From Deminuibacter soli (GTDB lineage: Bacteria; Bacteroidota; Bacteroidia; Chitinophagales; Chitinophagaceae): a DNA stretch of 64,000 bases. The position numbers and the translations under genes are program-made. The stretch lies in NCBI RefSeq assembly GCF_003412455.1, contig NZ_QTJU01000001.1:1240001-1304000 (forward strand). Direction: 5' to 3'. A model generated the notes under the pieces. That model was not told where the DNA came from, ran no database searches, and was given only the letters and a program-made list of their open reading frames with translations. This document shows positions 26,874 through 34,648 of this stretch, in pieces. How positions within the stretch are numbered: position 1 is the stretch's first letter; every line of letters begins with the position of its first letter.

Positions 26874-27560
26874 ATGAAAAACATACTGGCCGGTGCCGCC
26901 GCGCTGGCGTTTGTTACACTTACTTCTTTTGCACCGAAAGGAAAGTCGGAAGGTTTTAAGCCGTTGTTCGACGGTAAAACCACTACCGGCTGGCATACTT
27001 ACGGACAAAAAGGTGTAACGGGCGGATGGCAGGCAGAAAACGGCACGTTGCATTTTGCGCCCAATGGCAAAAAAGGCGGTGATATTGTTACCGACGGTGT
27101 TTACGGTGATTTTGACCTGAAGCTGGAATGGAAAATTTCAGCCAACGGCAACAGCGGTATTATCTTTTATGTATATGAAGATACCACCCGCTTTAAAAGC
27201 ACCTATAACACAGGTATGGAGATGCAGGTACTTGATAACGACGGCCATCCTGATGGTAAAATTCATAAACACCGCGCAGGTGATTTATACGATCTGATTC
27301 CCAGCTCAACCGAACCGGTAAAACCTGTTGGTGAATGGAACCAGGTTGAAATCATCAGCAAAAAAGGACAGCTGGAGTTTTATCTCAACGGTACCAAGGT
27401 TGTTTCTACCACTTTGTGGAACGATCAATGGAAACAACTGATCGCCGGCAGCAAGTTCAAAGACATGCCTGGTTTCGGCACATACAAGGAAGGTCATATT
27501 GCATTGCAGGATCATGGCAATGAAGTATGGTACCGGAATATTGAAATTAAGAAACTGTAA
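26874..27560 (+). CDS. Single-domain DUF1080 (PF06439) protein, putative 3-keto-glycoside hydrolase/lyase
   Basis: 228 aa; ATG at 26874 chosen over an in-frame TTG two codons upstream. Signal peptide at 1-20 (ends TLTSFA). One DUF1080 domain: KPLFDGKTTTGWHTYG, GGDIVTDGVYGDFDLKLEW, NSGIIFYVYE, MEMQVLDNDGHPDGK, LYDLIP and EGHIALQDHGN. It matches domain 2 of the larger protein at 14702-16114. Linked 15 nt behind a cytochrome c gene, it probably acts in the periplasm on the keto-glycosides made by the dehydrogenases. Confidence 0.86.
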   Translation: MKNILAGAAALAFVTLTSFAPKGKSEGFKPLFDGKTTTGWHTYGQKGVTGGWQAENGTLHFAPNGKKGGDIVTDGVYGDFDLKLEWKISANGNSGIIFYVYEDTTRFKSTYNTGMEMQVLDNDGHPDGKIHKHRAGDLYDLIPSSTEPVKPVGEWNQVEIISKKGQLEFYLNGTKVVSTTLWNDQWKQLIAGSKFKDMPGFGTYKEGHIALQDHGNEVWYRNIEIKKL

Positions 27561-27587
27561 GCCTTTACAGCAGGCTTTATACCAGTT

Positions 27588-27636
27588 GCGCCCTTTGTAT
27601 TTCAATTTGTACTACAAACTGAAAGGCAAAGGGCGC
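27588..27636. terminator. Strong bidirectional terminator closing the sugar island
   Basis: Long stem: GCGCCCTTTG pairs with the CAAAGGGCGC side, extended through TATTTCA/GAAAGGC-like and ATTTGTA/ACAAACT partial pairs. It sits between the convergent DUF1080 and pgl genes and marks the right border of the cluster. Confidence 0.8.
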
Positions 27637-27662
27637 CATGTTTTATACAGGTGATGCCTGTT

Positions 27663-28385
27663 TTATTTTAAAGCTGCTGCTGCCGCTTCATCAACAAACC
27701 AGTGCAGCTGGCCGTCGGGATTAATGATTTGTGAAGGATAACGGTCAACGTTTTTCTCCCCTTTAATTACCTCGTGCAGCACAGTCGCTTTTTTCTCGCC
27801 TGTTGCCAGGAAAGTAACACAGGCCGAGCGGTTGGCTACCGGGTGTGTAAGCGTTACGCGGTACATATCCTGGGCCTGTAACCAGAATGAAGTAACCCAG
27901 TGTTTGGTTTCATGCACCACCGGTTGAAAAGGAAACAGCGACAGTGTATGACCGTCATCACCCATGCCCAGAATTACCAGGTCGAAGGTGAACGGTTCAC
28001 CATCGAAATATTCGTGCAGCAGTTTTTCGTAAGCTGCGGCACTTTCTTCGGCAGTAATGTTTTCTGTTTGCATAATGTGAATCTGTTCTTTGGGAACAGG
28101 CACATGGTTCAGCAAAGTATCGAAAGCCATTTTTGCATTGCTGCGCTCATCTGTGAGCGGCACAAAACGTTCATCGCCCCAGAACACATGCAGTTTGGTC
28201 CAGTCAATTTTGTTTTTATACGCATCGGTAGCCAGCAGTTCGTGCAGTTTTTTGGGTGTGCTGCCGCCTGATAAGGCGATGGTAAAACGTTGCTGTTTCT
28301 GCAGCACATCCTGTATATACCCTACCAGCCAGTCGGCATAAGTAGTACTCAGCTCGTCTATATTTTTCGAGATATGAATTTGCAT
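27663..28385 (-). CDS. pgl: 6-phosphogluconolactonase
   Basis: Hydrolyses 6-phosphoglucono-lactone to 6-phosphogluconate, the second step of the oxidative pentose phosphate pathway; cytoplasmic. 240 aa with FTIALSGGSTPKKLHELL, VFWGDERFVPLTDERSN and LGMGDDGHTLSLFP, the three family motifs. It lies after zwf on the same strand but is separated from it by a perfect hairpin with a U-run, so it may be partly uncoupled from the gnd-zwf transcript. Confidence 0.93.
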   Translation of the reverse strand: MQIHISKNIDELSTTYADWLVGYIQDVLQKQQRFTIALSGGSTPKKLHELLATDAYKNKIDWTKLHVFWGDERFVPLTDERSNAKMAFDTLLNHVPVPKEQIHIMQTENITAEESAAAYEKLLHEYFDGEPFTFDLVILGMGDDGHTLSLFPFQPVVHETKHWVTSFWLQAQDMYRVTLTHPVANRSACVTFLATGEKKATVLHEVIKGEKNVDRYPSQIINPDGQLHWFVDEAAAAALK

Positions 28386-28403
28386 GGTGTTATAGTTGAA
28401 AAA

Positions 28404-28434
28404 ACTATTCCATACCGTTGGGGTATGGAATAGT
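28404..28434 (-). terminator. Intrinsic terminator between zwf and pgl
   Basis: On the leftward strand a 13-bp perfect stem (ACTATTCCATACC with GGTATGGAATAGT) is followed directly by TTTTTT. It lies 16 nt beyond the zwf stop and 19 nt before the pgl start codon, so it should cut or attenuate read-through into pgl. Confidence 0.8.
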
Positions 28435-28450
28435 GTATAAATGAGAAATG

Positions 28451-29965
28451 TTAGCCTTTTGTAGGTAAGGTTACCCAGTTGTGCCCATCCCGCGCAATAA
28501 GCGCTTCGGCATCTTCGGGGCCCCAGCTGTTGGGCGCGTAGTTCGGGAAATCAACCGGCGGGCGTGCTTCCCATGCTTCAATAATCGGCATCACTACTTT
28601 CCAGGCAGCTTCTACCTGGTCTGCACGCATAAACTGGGTGGCATTGCCTTCCATTACGTCGAGCAGCAGTGTTTCGTATGCTTCGGGCTCATGACCTGCA
28701 CCATATGCATCTTTGTAGCTGAAAATCATATCAACAGGATTCAGCGACATGGTTTGGCCCGGGCGTTTAGCCTGGAAGCGCAAACGGATATCCATATCCG
28801 GCTGGATGCTGATGATTAAACGGTTAGGCCTCCATGTATCTGCCGATTCTGAAGGGAAAGCATAGTGCGGCGGTTGTTTAAACTCGATAGATACGATGGT
28901 GGTTTTCTGGTGCATGTATTTACCGGTGCGCACATAGAAAGGAACACCCTGCCAGCGCCAGTTATCAATATAGAATTTCGCAGCTGCGAATGTTTCTATG
29001 GCTGATTTGGGGTCAACATTTTTTTCCTGGCGGTAAGCTTTTGCTTTTTCGCCTTTCATCCAGCCTTCACCGTACTGGCCGCGTACTGCATATGCATGTA
29101 CCTGGTCGCGCGATATTTTGCGGATGGCATTAAGCACATCCACTTTTTTATTGCGGATTTCATTGGCGTCGAACGATACGGGTGCTTCCATGGCCAGTAT
29201 ACACAACAGCTGCAGAATGTGGTTCTGCACCATGTCGCGCAGGGCGCCGGAGCGTTCGTAGTAACCGCCGCGGTCTTCCACGCCTACCGTTTCGGCTGCG
29301 GTGATCTGGATATGATCAATGTAGTTGCGGTTCCAGATGGGTTCAAACAGGGCGTTTGCAAAACGCATGGCCAGTATGTTCTGAACGGTTTCTTTACCCA
29401 GGTAGTGGTCAATGCGGTAAATCTGGTCCTCATCGAACAGGCTGTTGAGCAGCTGGTTCAGTTCGTGTGCGCTTTTCAGGTCATGACCAAATGGTTTTTC
29501 CACTACGACACGTGTTTTCTGTTTGTCGCCGCATTCCTGCACTTTGGCGAGTTTAACAGCAATATCGGGCACCAGTTGCGGCGCAACGGCGAGGTAGAAC
29601 ATGACATGGGGTTCCGTTTTCCATTCTGCTGCGAATTTTTTTACTTCGTCAGACATTTTGGAATAGGCTGCAGGGTTTTCTGCATCCATCTGCAGGTAAG
29701 AAATATGCTTGGAGAATGTTTCCCATATTTTGTCCTTACCGTCTTTGCGGCGGGAAAATTCCTGGATACCATCAAACAGGTGTGTGCGGAATTTATCGTC
29801 AGAGTATTCACTGCGGCCCAGGCCAATAATCTGGAACTGCTCAGGCATCCATCCGTCGATAAACAGGTTGTATAAGGCGGGGGTTAATTTCCTTTGATTG
29901 AGGTCACCACTTCCGCCAAAAATAAAGATGACGGTGGCTGGTGGTTTAACTGTTGCTTCTGCCAT
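28451..29965 (-). CDS. zwf: Glucose-6-phosphate 1-dehydrogenase
   Basis: First and committing step of the oxidative pentose phosphate pathway, producing NADPH. 504 aa from the ATG at 29965; a longer open frame upstream would run into gnd and is not credible. Cofactor motif [20 protein letters not shown] (N-terminal), active-site [13 protein letters not shown] and [13 protein letters not shown] are all present. The gene starts 31 nt after the gnd stop, on the same strand. Confidence 0.95.
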   Translation of the reverse strand: MAEATVKPPATVIFIFGGSGDLNQRKLTPALYNLFIDGWMPEQFQIIGLGRSEYSDDKFRTHLFDGIQEFSRRKDGKDKIWETFSKHISYLQMDAENPAAYSKMSDEVKKFAAEWKTEPHVMFYLAVAPQLVPDIAVKLAKVQECGDKQKTRVVVEKPFGHDLKSAHELNQLLNSLFDEDQIYRIDHYLGKETVQNILAMRFANALFEPIWNRNYIDHIQITAAETVGVEDRGGYYERSGALRDMVQNHILQLLCILAMEAPVSFDANEIRNKKVDVLNAIRKISRDQVHAYAVRGQYGEGWMKGEKAKAYRQEKNVDPKSAIETFAAAKFYIDNWRWQGVPFYVRTGKYMHQKTTIVSIEFKQPPHYAFPSESADTWRPNRLIISIQPDMDIRLRFQAKRPGQTMSLNPVDMIFSYKDAYGAGHEPEAYETLLLDVMEGNATQFMRADQVEAAWKVVMPIIEAWEARPPVDFPNYAPNSWGPEDAEALIARDGHNWVTLPTKG

Positions 29966-29996
29966 AATTTTTTGTTTTAAATGTTCGTCTGTTGGT

Positions 29997-31412
29997 TTAT
30001 GCGCCCCATTCTGTGTGAAAACTTCCTTCTTTGTCGATGCGCTGGTAAGTATGTGCACCAAAGAAATCGCGCTGTGCCTGGATAAGGTTGGTAGGCATGC
30101 GTTCTGTGGTGTAGGCATCGAAATAGGCCAGTGCACTCATTAAACCGCCAACAGGGATATTGTGTTCCACTGCTGATAAAATGGTTTTGCGCAGGCTGCC
30201 TTGCTTGGCTTTTACAATGTTTGCCAGTGAGCCGTCGAGCAGTACGTTGGGCAGCTGCGGGTTGGCACTGTAAGCTTTGTAAAAATCCTGTAACAACACG
30301 GAGCGGATGATACAACCGCCTCTCCATGATTTTACCACATCCTGCAGCGGTATATCCATTTTCAGTTCTGCAGAAGCATTGTGCAACATAGACAAGCCTT
30401 GTGCATAACAGAAAATGATGGCTGCATACAGCGCTTCACCAACCTGGGCAGTAATGGCTTTTTTATCACCGCTGACAGGTGTAACGTTTGGTGCATAAAT
30501 TTTAGCTGCTTCCACACGTTCGGCTTTTACGCCGGAAATAGTACGGAAGGCAACTGCTGTATCGATGGTTGGGATGGCGATGGGCAGTTCCATTGCATCC
30601 TGTGAAGTCCATTTACCGGTACCTTTAGAGCCGGCTTTGTCCAGGATAACGTCTACCAGGTCTTTACCGGTAACATCGTCTTTCTGTAAAAATATATCGC
30701 GGGTAATTTCAACGAGGTAGCTCTGCAGCTCGCCTTCGTTCCATTGTTTGAATACCTCGTGCAGTTCGCTGTTGCTGAAGCCCAGGCCGCGTTTCAGGAT
30801 ATCGTAAATTTCGCTGATCAGCTGCATAATGGCATATTCAATGCCATTGTGTACCATTTTAACGTAGTGGCCTGCAGCATCTTTACCCATATAGGCAGTG
30901 CAGGGTTCGTTGTTTACTTTGGCTGCAATGGCTTCGAGCAGTGGCTTAACATGATCGTATGCTTCTTTATCGCCGCCGGGCATCATGCTTGGGCCTGTGC
31001 GTGCACCATGCTCACCGCCCGAAACACCCATACCCATAAAATGAAATCCCTTCGGATGCAGGTAATTTACCCTGCGTAAAGTATCTGTATAGTGAGAGTT
31101 GCCGCCATCGATAACCACATCTCCTTTTTCGAGCAGGGGCAACAGGCTTTCAATTACATCGTCTACCGGTTTGCCGGCAGGTACCAGCATCATCAGTTTG
31201 CGTGGTTTTGCCAGTTGCTGCACCATTTCTTCCAGTGTGCCTACCCCTTTTACGGTTGTGCCTTTAGTGGCTGCAGCTTCAAGTGAACCTGTTTTTTGGC
31301 TATCCTTGTCAAATCCAATTACACTAAAACCATGGTCTGCCATATTCAGCAGCAGGTTTCTTCCCATCACGCCAAGGCCTATCATTCCAAAATCAAAAAC
31401 TGTCTTTTCCAT
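29997..31412 (-). CDS. gnd: 6-phosphogluconate dehydrogenase (decarboxylating)
   Basis: Third step of the oxidative pentose phosphate pathway: 6-phosphogluconate to ribulose-5-phosphate and CO2 with NADPH. 471 aa from the ATG at 31412 (a TTG four codons upstream was rejected). FGMIGLGVMGRNLLLNMADHG, VIDGGNSHYTDT, GVSGGEHGARTGPSMMPGG and KAGSKGTGKWTSQDA are diagnostic. It heads the gnd-zwf-pgl group. The neighbouring rpiB at 61 kb supplies the next enzyme but is not linked. Confidence 0.95.
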   Translation of the reverse strand: MEKTVFDFGMIGLGVMGRNLLLNMADHGFSVIGFDKDSQKTGSLEAAATKGTTVKGVGTLEEMVQQLAKPRKLMMLVPAGKPVDDVIESLLPLLEKGDVVIDGGNSHYTDTLRRVNYLHPKGFHFMGMGVSGGEHGARTGPSMMPGGDKEAYDHVKPLLEAIAAKVNNEPCTAYMGKDAAGHYVKMVHNGIEYAIMQLISEIYDILKRGLGFSNSELHEVFKQWNEGELQSYLVEITRDIFLQKDDVTGKDLVDVILDKAGSKGTGKWTSQDAMELPIAIPTIDTAVAFRTISGVKAERVEAAKIYAPNVTPVSGDKKAITAQVGEALYAAIIFCYAQGLSMLHNASAELKMDIPLQDVVKSWRGGCIIRSVLLQDFYKAYSANPQLPNVLLDGSLANIVKAKQGSLRKTILSAVEHNIPVGGLMSALAYFDAYTTERMPTNLIQAQRDFFGAHTYQRIDKEGSFHTEWGA

Positions 31413-31497
31413 ATCTGATCTCAATTTGATTATGATGCAATTTAATTATTATCGGGTTAACATTTAATTCTGCAATTTGTTAACGAATCGATACTTC

Positions 31498-32289
31498 TTA
31501 CAGTGCAATCCCGTATGCCTCCGAAAATGCAGCTACAGCATAGGCATCGCTTGCATAACCAAAACCCTTATCGCCCCATTCTGTGCCAAAGCTGTTGCGT
31601 ATAATAAAAGCATCTTCTGTATAACCTACAATGGCCACTGCGTGCGTACTGCCCAGGTTGCCTTTGTCGTATTTCTCCAGCTTACCCTTTGTTTTTGCCG
31701 CGTTGCTGAATGCATTGTCCACATCCAGGCAGGCGAGTATTGGTCCGCCGCCGCAGCCCAGCCAGGTGCGCCAGGTGGCTGCTTTATCGGCTCTTTTCTT
31801 TATCAGGTTAAAGTAACCTGATATTTTATACTGGGAGGCCAGTGCATACAGTTCTTCTTCAGGTCCCTGGTATAATTTGCCTGCATCAAAAGGCAGGTCT
31901 TTCGCCGGCACGCAGCCATATTTGCGTGCAAGATCGAGCGCAGATTTTAAACTGGTGCCTGCCCTTTCGATAAACGAGGTGGGGCGGGTGTGAAAATTGT
32001 CGGTCTCTTTAGCGCCCATCCATATAAAACGAACAGAAAGCATTTCGTTTGGCTTCAGTTGTTTCTTTTTGGTAAAATGCCAGCGTAATACACCATCTGC
32101 AGTGGCCCATCCCACACACGAACCGCTGGTGCCCTGGTTGCTGATTTTCCACTGTTTGTCGCGCAAATCAACCGTTGCAGGCAGGGTTTTACGTTGTTTG
32201 AGGTAACCGGCAGTAAAAGCATGATCTATTTCCCAGTCGCTGTGTTGATCTTTCGAAGGCAGAATGTTGAGAATCCGTTTGGCGGGCAT
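31498..32289 (-). CDS. Papain-like (C1 family) cysteine peptidase, no signal or pro-domain
   Basis: 263 aa. The core of papain is recognisable: oxyanion Gln52 and nucleophile Cys58 in NQGTSGSCVGWA, His216 in STHAVAIVGY and Asn232 in IIRNSFGTEWGDKGFGY. The protein starts with ordinary soluble sequence, without signal peptide and with only about 40 residues before the mature domain, so it appears intracellular and lacks a classical inhibitory pro-region. It stands 85 nt upstream of gnd on the same strand. Substrate unknown; a toxin or protein-processing role are options. Confidence 0.82.
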   Translation of the reverse strand: MPAKRILNILPSKDQHSDWEIDHAFTAGYLKQRKTLPATVDLRDKQWKISNQGTSGSCVGWATADGVLRWHFTKKKQLKPNEMLSVRFIWMGAKETDNFHTRPTSFIERAGTSLKSALDLARKYGCVPAKDLPFDAGKLYQGPEEELYALASQYKISGYFNLIKKRADKAATWRTWLGCGGGPILACLDVDNAFSNAAKTKGKLEKYDKGNLGSTHAVAIVGYTEDAFIIRNSFGTEWGDKGFGYASDAYAVAAFSEAYGIAL

Positions 32290-32374
32290 ACAGCAAATTT
32301 GAACTAAAATACAACAAACGCCCTCAGTTTGCTAACAATTACGTAAATCGATATAGCCCAAACGAAGAAGGTAG

Positions 32375-32382
32375 TATTTTTG
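32375..32382 (+). promoter_or_regulatory. Candidate -7 element
   Basis: TATTTTTG, an exact TAnnTTTG match, 15 nt before the start codon of the AhpD-like gene. No convincing -33 element at the expected distance. Confidence 0.35.
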
Positions 32383-32397
32383 CAAAAAATTTTTAGT

Positions 32398-32763
32398 ATG
32401 AGCAACCTGGTGAGCGAATTTAACGACTACAGGGCCCGGATGAACGAGGTTATTTTAAGTAAGAATAACCTGGTAATGAAGCGTTTGTGGAATCTTGACA
32501 CCAATACTTACGAGGCTGGTGCATTAGATAAAAGAACCAAGGAAATGCTGGGCCTGGTAGCAAGTATGGTGCTTCGCTGCGATGATTGCATTAAATATCA
32601 CCTGGGCAAATGCCATGAATTAGGCATCAAAACAGATGAAATATACGAGATTTTTTCCGTGGCCAATATTGTCGGCGGAACCATCGTTATACCGCATACA
32701 CGCCGTGCTGCTGAATACTGGGAAGCGTTGAATAATGAACAGAAAACAGGGAATAACGAATAA
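32398..32763 (+). CDS. Carboxymuconolactone decarboxylase / AhpD-like protein
   Basis: 121-aa all-helical protein. The AhpD-type redox motif CDDCIKYHLGKCHELG contains the CxxC cysteines with the following His; RTKEMLGLVASMVLRC before it is the family pattern. Members act as alkylhydroperoxidase-like disulfide reductases. The ATG at 32398 is preferred over an upstream TTG. The gene sits alone between the papain-like peptidase (divergent) and korB. Confidence 0.85.
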   Translation: MSNLVSEFNDYRARMNEVILSKNNLVMKRLWNLDTNTYEAGALDKRTKEMLGLVASMVLRCDDCIKYHLGKCHELGIKTDEIYEIFSVANIVGGTIVIPHTRRAAEYWEALNNEQKTGNNE

Positions 32764-32945
32764 CTGAACCGGAACTTTTAACCGAAAACAGCCCTGAAAC
32801 CCGGGCAAAGAAGGAAATGACGGGCCTGTGATATATTACACGGCATCAATATGTAAGTTTGCTGACCAATTGAAATACACCAGGCAACCGCAGGAAAAAA
32901 TAAGAAGATGTGATGTTCGTTCTTCGTTTTTCCGGTTGTGATTTT

Positions 32946-33131
32946 AAAAAAGAGCAGTTAACAGGCAATCAAGAAGGCTTTGAATGTTTTTATTCCTTCA
33001 AACTTCAAAATTCCTTGTTCCCTGTTCGATATTCACTAAGCATAAAAAAGAGCAGGCAACAAATAACCAGGAAGCCGCAGGAGTATTCTATTCCTTCAAG
33101 CTTCAAATTTCATGTTCCCTGTTCGATATTC
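32946..33131 (+). repeat. Two-copy tandem repeat (about 98 bp) in the korB leader
   Basis: Copies at 32946-33034 and 33044-33131. Both begin AAAAAAGAGCAG and both end in CCTGTTCGATATTC, with TATTCCTTCAA-CTTCAAA in between, similar but not identical. Copy 2 ends six bases before the korB ATG. The 373-nt gap from 32764 to 33136 shows no gene: the open frame through the repeat is in phase with korB but is not conserved-looking protein. Confidence 0.8.
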
Positions 33132-33136
33132 GAAAC

Positions 33137-34171
33137 ATGTCAACTACTACAGCCACACATCCGCAAACACTCACTGCAAAAGATTTTGCCACCGACCAGG
33201 AAGTACGCTGGTGCCCGGGTTGCGGTGATTACTCTATATTGGCACAGGTGCAGAAAGTAATGCCCGGTATTGGTGTGCCGAAAGAAAATATTGTGTTCAT
33301 CAGCGGTATCGGTTGCAGCAGCCGTTTCCCTTATTACATGAACACCTACGGTATGCACTCTATCCACGGCAGGGCTACAGCCATTGCCAGCGGTTTAAAG
33401 GCTGCCAGGCCCGAGCTGAGTGTATGGATTGTAACCGGCGATGGTGATTCACTCAGCATTGGCGGTAACCATACCATTCACCTGTTGCGCCGCAACTTTG
33501 ATGTAAACGTGCTGCTGTTTAACAACCAGATTTATGGTTTAACCAAGGGCCAGTATTCACCTACCTCCGAGCAGCAGAAAGTAACCAAGAGTACACCTTA
33601 CGGTAGTATTGACCATCCGTTTAACCCGCTGGCGCTGGCCATGGGTGCAGATGCAACATTTATTGCACGCAGTATGGACCGCGATCCCAAGCACCTGCAG
33701 GAAATGCTTACCCGCTCGCACCAGCACAGGGGCGCATCGTTCCTGGAGATATACCAGAACTGTAACATCTTTAACGATGGTGCATTTGAAGTATTTACCG
33801 ATAAAAGTTCCAAGGCAGAAGAAACTGTTTTTCTTGAACAGGGAAAACCGCTTGTGTTCAGCAACCAGCAAAAGGGCCTGCGCTTCGATGGACTGAAACC
33901 CGTGGTGGTGAACCTGGCCGATGGTTATTCAGCCGATGATTTGTGGATACATGATGAACAAGATTTTTACAAGGCACAGATCTTAATCCGCATGTTTGAT
34001 GATGCACGGGTAGAGGGACATTTTCCACGCCCGTTCGGTGTGTTTTACGAAACAGCGCGTGCCTGTTATGAAGATGCCCTGCGTTTGCAGATTGAAGAAA
34101 CCATTGCTGTAAAAGGCAAGGGCAACCTGGACAAGCTGCTGCGTGGAAACGAAGTATGGGAGATCGCATAA
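33137..34171 (+). CDS. korB: 2-oxoacid:ferredoxin oxidoreductase, beta subunit (KorB-type)
   Basis: Thiamine-diphosphate subunit that with KorA decarboxylates 2-oxoglutarate to succinyl-CoA using ferredoxin. 344 aa from the ATG at 33137 (MSTTTATHPQTL); the frame extends 51 codons further upstream through a tandem repeat and that part is rejected. VRWCPGCGDYSIL, FISGIGCSSRFPYYM, VTGDGDSLSIGGNH (TPP/Mg motif) and FNNQIYGLTKGQ are clear. No alpha subunit gene is adjacent, which is unusual for this family. It ends at a terminator. Confidence 0.9.
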   Translation: MSTTTATHPQTLTAKDFATDQEVRWCPGCGDYSILAQVQKVMPGIGVPKENIVFISGIGCSSRFPYYMNTYGMHSIHGRATAIASGLKAARPELSVWIVTGDGDSLSIGGNHTIHLLRRNFDVNVLLFNNQIYGLTKGQYSPTSEQQKVTKSTPYGSIDHPFNPLALAMGADATFIARSMDRDPKHLQEMLTRSHQHRGASFLEIYQNCNIFNDGAFEVFTDKSSKAEETVFLEQGKPLVFSNQQKGLRFDGLKPVVVNLADGYSADDLWIHDEQDFYKAQILIRMFDDARVEGHFPRPFGVFYETARACYEDALRLQIEETIAVKGKGNLDKLLRGNEVWEIA

Positions 34172-34219
34172 CCGCAATTTAACGGCAGCCCCGGCTGCGA
34201 AACAATACCAGTTTACCAA

Positions 34220-34247
34220 ATGCCGCCCTTACGGGGCGGTATTTTTT
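34220..34247 (+). terminator. Intrinsic terminator of korB
   Basis: ATGCCGCCC pairs with GGGGCGGTAT around CTTAC, followed by TTTTTT. About 50 nt past the korB stop. Confidence 0.8.
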
Positions 34248-34416
34248 ATGCCCAATGCGAAGATTTTTCGCAAAATCCTGCTCTCCCAACTGATAAAATG
34301 GCCTGCTATTACTTGATTCTGGTTTAAAAAGCAGTCTTTTTTAATGCAAAACCATTGATATGCAATGATTTAACAAGAAAATGTGGAAAATCACGCCGAA
34401 ATCGGTGTTTTTCACA

Positions 34417-34447
34417 TTGTTTTCAATTGAACATTGTTGCACTTTTG
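34417..34447 (+). promoter_or_regulatory. Promoter of the candidate small RNA
   Basis: TTG at 34417-34419, 20-nt spacer, then CACTTTTG at 34440-34447 (one mismatch from TAnnTTTG). The same 20-nt spacing is seen in the promoter at 51395-51425. Transcription would begin near 34454. Confidence 0.5.
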
Positions 34448-34453
34448 TATTGC

Positions 34454-34556
34454 TCTTAGATAGTAGTTGGTTTATCAGCTTACTATGTTAAGTTTTTTCA
34501 TTGGGGGTTATATGCTGACACAACTACGGTGGCTTTCTAGCCGCCGTTTTTATTTT
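34454..34556 (+). ncRNA. Candidate small RNA of about 100 nt
   Basis: Free-standing unit inside the 477-nt gap 34172-34648, with a promoter at one end and a perfect terminator at the other: ACGGTGGC pairs (one G-U) with GCCGCCGT at 34526-34547, then a T-rich tail. Inside, ATAGTA pairs with TACTAT, and a GTTG..TCAGC segment can alternatively pair with GCTGA..CAAC, so two folds compete. No convincing reading frame with a start signal covers it: the 61-codon frame from 34467 runs across the terminator. No known RNA family is recognised. Confidence 0.5.
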
Positions 34557-34601
34557 ATATCTATTAATCTATCTGTTATTAGGATATATAAATGCACAAA
34601 A

Positions 34602-34623
34602 AAGGCTACTTCGCGGCGGCCTT
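34602..34623 (-). terminator. Probable terminator of the JmjC-like gene
   Basis: For leftward transcription AAGGC pairs with GCCTT around a 12-nt loop, followed by TTTTTT. The stem is short, so confidence is limited. Confidence 0.45.
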
Positions 34624-34648
34624 ATATAAAGTTGTATAAGGTTGGGAT

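Noticed and set aside
29096-29875. 259-codon frame on the plus strand
   Set aside because: Antisense to zwf, whose protein motifs are unambiguous; no homology pattern of its own.
29966-30136. N-terminal extension of zwf
   Set aside because: It would overlap the gnd gene and precede the typical N-terminal cofactor motif by 57 residues.
32984-33136. N-terminal extension of korB
   Set aside because: The 51 extra codons are a tandem repeat copy, not protein-like, and a good ATG with a family-like N-terminus follows.
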